Below, piece by piece: positions 58,613-64,000 of a stretch of 64,000 nt of DNA. This DNA is from Ramlibacter pallidus (GTDB taxonomy: Bacteria; Pseudomonadota; Gammaproteobacteria; Burkholderiales; Burkholderiaceae_C). The notes under the pieces were generated by a model that ran no database searches, was not told the origin of the DNA, and was given only the letters and a program-made list of their open reading frames with translations. Every line of letters starts with the position of its first letter. The stretch's first letter is position 1. The stretch covers positions 310,001 through 374,000 of the forward strand of contig NZ_JADDIV010000003.1 in NCBI RefSeq assembly GCF_015070875.1, in the 5' to 3' direction. Made by a program: the position numbers and the translations under genes.

Positions 58613-59326
58613 CTACACGCCGAGGTATTGGTCGAGCAGTTCGGGCCGCGACTGCAGCTCGGCCGAGCTGCCCTGGAACACCACTTCGCCCTTGACCAGG
58701 ATCACGTTGCGGTCGGTCACCTGCGTCACGTGCTTCCACGCCTTGTCGACGATGACGCTGGAGATGCCGCTGTCGCGGATCACGCCGCAGATGCGCCAGA
58801 TTTCGCGCGCGATCAGAGGCGCGAGCCCTTCCGTGGCCTCGTCGAGGATGAGCACGTCCGGATTGGTCATCAGGGCGCGGCCGATCGTGAGCATCTGCTG
58901 CTCGCCGCCCGACAGCTGCTGCCCGCCATGGTTCAGGCGCTCCTTCAGGCGGGGGAAGGTGTCGAGCACGCGCTCGTAGGTCCAGTCGCGGCGGCCGTCC
59001 GTGCCGGCGCGAGCAGCCATGACGAGGTTCTCGCGCACGCTCAGGTTGCCGAAGATGCCGCGGCCTTCGGGAACGTAGGCGATCCCGAGCTGCGCGACCT
59101 CGTAGGCCGGCCGCCCCACCATGTCGCGGCCTTTCACCTCGACCGTTCCCGCGCGGGGCCGGACGATCCCCATGAGCGTCTTGAGCAGGGTGCTCTTGCC
59201 CATGCCGTTGCGCCCCATCAGGCCGATGGTTTCGCCCCGGTCCACGTGGAAGTCGACGCCGCGCAGGATGTGGCTCGCGCCGTAGTACGTCTGCAGGCCG
59301 CGGGCGGAGAGGATGCGGTCAGCCAT
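58613..59326 (-). CDS. Branched-chain-type ABC transporter ATPase, LivF-like
   Basis: 237-residue ATPase. Walker A GRNGMGKST, signature LSGGEQQMLTIGRAL and Walker B VLILDEATEGLAP. LivF features include YGxxHIL-like YYGASHILRGVDF and AYVPEGRGIFGNLSVRENL. GGAGGTCC precedes the ATG at 59326. It is the last of the five transporter genes, with an 84-base spacer carrying a family-typical repeat between it and the LivG gene. Substrate is probably an aromatic acid, judged from the adjacent benzoate-CoA-ligase-like gene. Confidence 0.93.
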   Translation of the reverse strand: MADRILSARGLQTYYGASHILRGVDFHVDRGETIGLMGRNGMGKSTLLKTLMGIVRPRAGTVEVKGRDMVGRPAYEVAQLGIAYVPEGRGIFGNLSVRENLVMAARAGTDGRRDWTYERVLDTFPRLKERLNHGGQQLSGGEQQMLTIGRALMTNPDVLILDEATEGLAPLIAREIWRICGVIRDSGISSVIVDKAWKHVTQVTDRNVILVKGEVVFQGSSAELQSRPELLDQYLGV

Positions 59327-59334
59327 CGGACCTC

Positions 59335-59406
59335 CGCCGGGCCGCCCCAAGGAGGGACGCGCCCCCTCGGGGGGCAGCGCAGTACACGAAGTGACAAGCG
59401 TGGGGG
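59335..59406. repeat. Intergenic repeat of Comamonadaceae type
   Basis: Sequence GGCCGCCCCAAGGAGGG, then CCCCCTCGGGGGGCAGCGCA, GTACACGAAGTGACAAGCG and TGGGGGC between the livG-like and livF-like genes. I recognise this as a sequence recurrent in intergenic spaces of Acidovorax/Variovorax-like genomes. Only one copy is in this window, so its repeated nature is from memory and not shown here. CCCCCTCGGGGGG can form a hairpin. Confidence 0.45.
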
Positions 59407-59410
59407 CTCA

Positions 59411-60160
59411 TCATGCGTCTTCCCCGAGATAGGCCGATTGCACGTTCGCGTCGGCCCGCACCTGGGCCGGCGTGCCGCTGGCGATCACCTGCCCGTTGAC
59501 CATCACGGTCAGGTGGTCCGCCAGCGCGAAGACGGCGTCCATGTCGTGCTCCACGAGCATCATCGCGTGGTCCTTCTTCAGGCGCAGCAGCAGTTCGACC
59601 ATGCGTTCCGCTTCCGCCGTACCCATGCCGGCCAGCGGCTCGTCGAGCAGCAGCACCTCCGGATCGGTGGCGAGCGTCATGGCGATCTCCAACTGCCGCT
59701 GCTCGCCGTGGCTGGCGGCGCCGGCGACGTGGTCGCGGCGGGCCTGCAGGCCGGCGAGCTCCAGCGCCCGCTCGGCCCGTGCGTTGGCTTCCTTCACCCC
59801 GCCGGCCAGGCGCAGCCAGGCCGCCGCGTGCGGCGTGCGCGACTGCGCGGCCAGCCGCACGTTCTCCCACACCGTGAACGGCAGGAAGATGTTGGTCTTC
59901 TGGTAGCTGCGGCCCAGGCCGGCGCGCGAGATGCGCTCGGGGCTCCAGCCCGTGACGTCGCGGCCGCCGAGCGTCACCTCGCCCGCCGTCGGCACGAGGT
60001 CGCCGGAGAGCAGGTTGGTCAGCGTGGACTTGCCGGCGCCGTTCGGGCCGATGACGGCGTGGATGCGTTCGCGCCAGAGGTCCAGCGTCACGTCGTTGAC
60101 GGCCGCCAGGCCGCCGAAGCGCTTGGTGAGCGCGCGCGCGGAGAGCAGCGCCTCAGTCAT
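59411..60160 (-). CDS. Branched-chain-type ABC transporter ATPase, LivG-like
   Basis: 249-residue ATPase. LTKRFGGLAAVNDVTLDL, Walker A GPNGAGKST, signature region ASHGEQRQLEIAMTLATDP and Walker B LLLDEPLAGM, then VEHDMDAVFALADHLTVM. It has the C-terminal extension typical of LivG. It overlaps the LivM gene end by eight bases. Confidence 0.93.
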   Translation of the reverse strand: MTEALLSARALTKRFGGLAAVNDVTLDLWRERIHAVIGPNGAGKSTLTNLLSGDLVPTAGEVTLGGRDVTGWSPERISRAGLGRSYQKTNIFLPFTVWENVRLAAQSRTPHAAAWLRLAGGVKEANARAERALELAGLQARRDHVAGAASHGEQRQLEIAMTLATDPEVLLLDEPLAGMGTAEAERMVELLLRLKKDHAMMLVEHDMDAVFALADHLTVMVNGQVIASGTPAQVRADANVQSAYLGEDA

Positions 60161-61151
60161 GCGGCGCCTCCTTGCGGCGCAGCAGGCGGTCCAGCGCGCC
60201 CAGCAGGCCGCGCGGGGCGAAGGCCACGATCAACACGATGAACAGGCCCATCCACAGCTGCCAGTGCTTGCCGGCATTGAAGCTGCCGAGGGTGGGCAGG
60301 TCCTTGGCTTCGTGCAGGAGGAATTCGAACGCGAAGGCGCCGACGATCGCGCCGGCGAAATTGCCCATGCCGCCGAGGATGACCATCATGATCGCGTGCG
60401 CGCTCATGTGGAATCCCATCAGCTCCGGGTTGATGAAGCCGGTCTGCGCGCCCCACAGGTAGCCGGCCAGGCCGGCGAGCGCGCCGGCCAGCGTGAAGGC
60501 GGCGAGCTTGTAGCCGAAGGTGCCGAAGCCCATCGCGCGCATGCGGTGCTCGTTGACGCGGATGCCGGCCAGCGTGCGGCCGAACGGGCTGAACAGCAGG
60601 CGGCGCAGGAAGAAGTACACCAGCACCAGCACCGCCAGCGTGAAGTAGTAGAAGACGCGCTTGTCCTCCAGGTCGAAGACGTGCGCGTTCGGCTTGAAGT
60701 TGATGTACAGGCCGTCCGACCCGCCCAGCACCTTGTTGTCGAAGAACAGGAAGAACACCATCTGCGCGAACGCCATGGTGACCATGATGAAGTAGATGCC
60801 GTGCGTGCGGACCACGAAGAAGCCGATGATCAGCGCGGCCAGGCCCGAAGCCCCCACCGCCAGGGGCAGCGTCCACCACAGGCTGGCCGGCTCCGCCTCC
60901 GGCGTGAGGAAGGCGAGGGCGTAGCCGGCGAGGCCGAAATAGGCCGCGTGCCCCAGCGAGACGAGCCCGGTCACGCCCTGCAGCAGGTCGAGGCTCATGG
61001 CGAAGATCGCCAGGATCATCATGCGCGCGACCATCTGCGCGTAGAAGTCGGTGGAGAAGAACGGGAAGGCCAGCAGGGCCACGAAGCCCAAGGCAAGCGC
61101 GATCTGGAGCCCGCGGGGCAAACGTTCGAGGTTGGCTTTGGCGGCGCTCAT
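60153..61151 (-). CDS. Branched-chain-type ABC transporter permease, LivM-like
   Basis: 332-residue inner-membrane permease with eight or more hydrophobic segments. LivM landmarks: LDLLQGVTGLVSLGHAAYFG, GRTLAGIRVNEHRMRAMGFG, KLAAFTLAGALAGLAGYLWG and VILGGMGNFAGAIVGAF. The ATG overlaps the LivH stop (ATGA). It pairs with the LivH-like permease to form the membrane channel. Confidence 0.93.
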   Translation of the reverse strand: MSAAKANLERLPRGLQIALALGFVALLAFPFFSTDFYAQMVARMMILAIFAMSLDLLQGVTGLVSLGHAAYFGLAGYALAFLTPEAEPASLWWTLPLAVGASGLAALIIGFFVVRTHGIYFIMVTMAFAQMVFFLFFDNKVLGGSDGLYINFKPNAHVFDLEDKRVFYYFTLAVLVLVYFFLRRLLFSPFGRTLAGIRVNEHRMRAMGFGTFGYKLAAFTLAGALAGLAGYLWGAQTGFINPELMGFHMSAHAIMMVILGGMGNFAGAIVGAFAFEFLLHEAKDLPTLGSFNAGKHWQLWMGLFIVLIVAFAPRGLLGALDRLLRRKEAPHD

Positions 61152-62011
61152 TGCTTGAACAGGCCTTCCGGTTTCCACAGGAGCACGGCCGCCATCAGCA
61201 TGTACACGAGCATGCCGGCCACCTGCGGCAGCAGCACCTTGCCGAAGGTGTCGACCAGCCCGACCAGCAGCGCGGAGATCAGCGCGCCGCGCACCGACCC
61301 GATGCCGCCGATCACCACGACCACGAAGCACATGATCAGCACCTGCGAGCCCATGTTCGGATAGACGCTGGAGATGGGCGAGGCGACCATGCCGGCGATG
61401 CTGGCCAGCCCGACGCCCAGCGCGAAAACGACGGCGTGGATCAACTTGACGTTCACGCCCAGCGCCTCGGTCATCTGGTGGTTGAAGGCGCCGGCACGGA
61501 TCTTCATGCCCAGGCGCGTCTTCGAGATCAGCAGGTACAGCCCGAGCGCCAGCGCGATGCACACGCCGGAGATGAAGAGGCGGTAGACGGGGTACGACAG
61601 GTTGTCCGTCAGCGGAATGGACGCCGCGAGCAGCTGGGGCACCTGCACGCCGTGCACGTCGTCGCCCCACAGGATGGAGCGCATCTCCTCGAAGATGTAG
61701 ATCAGGCCGAAGGTCAGGAGCACCTGGTCGAGGTGGTCCCGGTGGTAGAAGTGCCGGAACAGAACGCGCTCGAGCACGAGGCCGAACGCGACGGAAAGGA
61801 GGGTGCCCAGCACGATGGCGAGCACCAGGCTGCCGGTCTTGGCCGAGAGCGACCAGGCCAGGTAGGCGCCCAGCATGTAGAAGGAGCCGTGCGCCAGGTT
61901 GACCACGCCCATGATGCCGAAGATCAGCGTCAGGCCCGCGGCCAGCATGAACAGGAGCAGCCCGTACTGGACGCTGTTCAGGAGCTGGATCAGGAAGTTG
62001 GCGAAATCCAT
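61148..62011 (-). CDS. Branched-chain-type ABC transporter permease, LivH-like
   Basis: 287-residue permease. Landmarks: LNSVQYGLLLFMLAAGLTLI then FGIMGVVNLAHGSFYMLGAY, GMKIRAGAFNHQMTEALGVN and VVVVIGGIGSVRGALISALL. The ATG at 62011 matches the family N-terminus; the upstream sequence lacks a Shine-Dalgarno. It is separated from the binding-protein gene by 80 bases containing a terminator-like hairpin. Confidence 0.93.
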   Translation of the reverse strand: MDFANFLIQLLNSVQYGLLLFMLAAGLTLIFGIMGVVNLAHGSFYMLGAYLAWSLSAKTGSLVLAIVLGTLLSVAFGLVLERVLFRHFYHRDHLDQVLLTFGLIYIFEEMRSILWGDDVHGVQVPQLLAASIPLTDNLSYPVYRLFISGVCIALALGLYLLISKTRLGMKIRAGAFNHQMTEALGVNVKLIHAVVFALGVGLASIAGMVASPISSVYPNMGSQVLIMCFVVVVIGGIGSVRGALISALLVGLVDTFGKVLLPQVAGMLVYMLMAAVLLWKPEGLFKQ

Positions 62012-62044
62012 CGGAGAGGAGTCAAGCAGCCTGCGTGCCAGGCC

Positions 62045-62070
62045 AAAAAAATGGGAGGCCGAAACCTCCC
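62045..62070 (-). terminator. Terminator/attenuator between the binding-protein and permease genes
   Basis: Stem GGGAGG with CCTCCC (62053-62058 and 62065-62070), with a run of seven T following on the minus strand (62045-62051). It lies 21 bases after the binding-protein stop. Partial termination here would give more binding protein than permease. Confidence 0.75.
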
Positions 62071-62091
62071 TGCGGCGAGGCGCGATGCGCC

Positions 62092-63279
62092 TCAGGCCAT
62101 CCGGCAGCCCGCGCCGGAATCGGCCAGTGCCTTGGCGGCAATGCCGATCACCTTGTTGTCCTTGTTCTCGACGCGGCGCAGGTAGATGTCCTGCACCGGA
62201 TTGTGCGACTTGCTCATGGACCACTTGCCGCGCGGGCTGTCGATCACCTGCGTTTCCAGCGCCTTGTACAGCGCCGGCTTGTTGCCCATGTCACCCTTCA
62301 CGGCCGCCAGACCCTGCGCGAGGAGCAGGCCGGAGTCGTAGCCCTGCACGGAGTACACGTCCGGCTGCATCTTGAACTGCGTGGCGTAGGCCGTGCGGAA
62401 CTGCTTGTTGCGCGGCGTGTCCAGCGAGTCGGCGTAGTGCATCGTGGTCATGATGCCTTCGGCGGCCGGGCCGGCGGCGTCGAGCACGCCTTCGGTCAGG
62501 AAGCCCGAACCCCACAGCGGGATGCGGTCCTTCAGGCCCGCCGCCGCGTAGTCGCGGATGAACTTGGCCGCGCCGCCACCGGCGAAGAAGCAGGCCACCG
62601 CGTCCGGGCGCAGCGAGGCGATCTCGGTGAGCAGTGCCTGGAACTCCACGTTCGGGAACGGCAGGCCGAGTTCCTTGACGATCGTGCCGCCCGCGGCGGT
62701 GTAGCTTTCCTTGAAGCCCTCGAAGGCTTCGTCGCCCGCCGCGTACTTCCAGGTGATCCACACCGTGCGCTTCAGGCCCTTGTCCATCATCGGCTTGCCC
62801 AGCGCCCGCGTGGGCTGGCTGTTGCTGAAGGAGGTGCGGAACACGTTCGGGGCGCAGAGGCCGCGCGTGGCGGCATGCACGCCGGCATTGGGGATGATGT
62901 TCAGGACGCCGGACTCGCGCGCCACGCGCTGGATGCCCATCTGCACGCCGGAGTGCACCGTCCCGATCAGCACGTCGACCTTGTCGCGCTGCACCAGGCG
63001 GTTGGCGTTCTCCACGCCCTTGGAAGGCTCGGACTCGTCGTCCACCTTGAACCACTCGATCTCGCGGCCCCCCAGCTTGCCGCCCTTTTCGGCGATGGCC
63101 ATGCGCACGCCGTTCTCGATGGCGACGCCCAGCTGCGCGAAGGTGCCGGTGTAGGGCAGCATGAAGCCCACGCGGATCTTGTTGGACTGCGAACGGGCGA
63201 TCTGCGGCAGCAGCAGGCCGGTGGACGCGGCGCCGACGAATGCGGCACCGCGGGACAGGACGAGGCGGCGGGTGGTCAT
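62092..63279 (-). CDS. ABC transporter substrate-binding protein (LivK-like)
   Basis: 395-residue periplasmic binding protein of the Leu/Ile/Val-type family. The N-terminal signal, with a twin-arginine-like TTRRLVLSRG, runs to IARSQS; the mature part begins NKIRVGFMLPYTGTFAQLG. PBP type 1 features: IGTVHSGVQMGIQRVARESG, FRTSFSNSQPTRALG and GYDSGLLLAQGL. AAGGAG precedes the ATG at 63279. Ligand is inferred to be an aromatic carboxylate from the neighbouring CoA-ligase gene; branched-chain amino acids are also possible. Confidence 0.92.
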   Translation of the reverse strand: MTTRRLVLSRGAAFVGAASTGLLLPQIARSQSNKIRVGFMLPYTGTFAQLGVAIENGVRMAIAEKGGKLGGREIEWFKVDDESEPSKGVENANRLVQRDKVDVLIGTVHSGVQMGIQRVARESGVLNIIPNAGVHAATRGLCAPNVFRTSFSNSQPTRALGKPMMDKGLKRTVWITWKYAAGDEAFEGFKESYTAAGGTIVKELGLPFPNVEFQALLTEIASLRPDAVACFFAGGGAAKFIRDYAAAGLKDRIPLWGSGFLTEGVLDAAGPAAEGIMTTMHYADSLDTPRNKQFRTAYATQFKMQPDVYSVQGYDSGLLLAQGLAAVKGDMGNKPALYKALETQVIDSPRGKWSMSKSHNPVQDIYLRRVENKDNKVIGIAAKALADSGAGCRMA

Positions 63280-63388
63280 GTGTGCTCCTTCATTGAATCG
63301 CCCGGTCGCGGGGCGGTCAGGTTTTCTGATTGTTGAGGCCTGAAGCATTTTGACCGACCCGGGCCGGCCCCCGCCACATGGCTTTCCC

Positions 63389-64000
<612 letters not shown>

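Noticed and set aside
63315-63355. GGTCA/TGACC inverted repeat upstream of the binding-protein gene as an operator
   Set aside because: Five-base arms 31 bases apart are expected by chance in this composition.

Overview
The window is a gene-dense, high-GC bacterial chromosome segment with housekeeping and metabolic genes packed into overlapping operons and one tRNA. The best fit is a betaproteobacterium of the order Burkholderiales, probably family Comamonadaceae (Ramlibacter/Variovorax/Acidovorax-like). The grounds are the order ECF sigma/DUF3619/DUF3106/RDD next to ilvBNC-pssA-leuA, the order cysI-DUF934-cysH-cysD-cysN, UbiG, the aat-bpt pair, and intergenic repeats of a type I associate with this family. 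The assignment rests on gene content and gene order alone. I see no prophage, transposase, CRISPR array or conjugative module.

Layout. 0-5.3 kb: end of an unknown gene, an aldehyde dehydrogenase, a PF10118 hydrolase divergent from its TetR-type regulator with two matching palindromic operators, a PEBP-like protein, and a membrane protein fused to a DUF305 domain. 5.3-11.4 kb: divergent membrane-bound (hppA) and soluble (ppa) pyrophosphatases, a DUF482 acyltransferase divergent from PII (glnB), and an ArsR regulator divergent from a DCC thiol oxidoreductase and ubiG. 11.4-14.6 kb: one minus-strand operon of ECF sigma factor, DUF3619, DUF3106, RDD protein, dgkA and a LOG hydrolase. 14.9-22.7 kb: branched-chain amino acid synthesis (ilvB, ilvN, ilvC), pssA, then a leucine attenuator (17-residue leader peptide plus terminator) controlling two tandem, overlapping 2-isopropylmalate synthases of different type. 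22.9-31.1 kb: pbpG, an IclR regulator, the N-degron transferases bpt and aat, two convergent PilZ genes, several small secreted proteins, an M20 peptidase and tRNA-Asn.

31.1-42.5 kb: ferredoxin and ferredoxin-NADP reductase lie directly downstream of a complete assimilatory sulfate reduction operon (cysI, DUF934, cysH of APS-reductase type, cysD, cysN). A degenerate receiver protein diverges from it. Next come an MnmC-like gene whose methyltransferase half looks eroded, yggX, and an orphan sulfate-binding protein whose upstream region shares a palindrome with the cysI promoter. 41.9-44.7 kb: two FMN-dependent reductases, a LysR regulator and a DM13 protein. 44.6-58.4 kb: one tightly overlapping glycogen/trehalose operon, glgB-glgC-glgX-treZ-(malQ-treY fusion)-glgA. 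58.6-64 kb: a branched-chain-type ABC transporter (livKHMGF-like) next to a truncated benzoate-CoA-ligase-like gene, which suggests uptake and activation of aromatic acids.

Main points of interest: the leucine leader with its probably leaderless peptide and the tandem LeuA pair; the sigma/DUF3619/DUF3106 set as a candidate uncharacterised envelope-signalling module; the MnmC-like protein lacking methyltransferase motifs; the shared palindrome linking cysI and sbp; the MalQ-TreY fusion; and five composite repeats, each a terminator hairpin with one or two flanking GC-rich palindromes, all at gene 3' ends in the first 24 kb. No single locus is clearly an unknown defence or mobile system.
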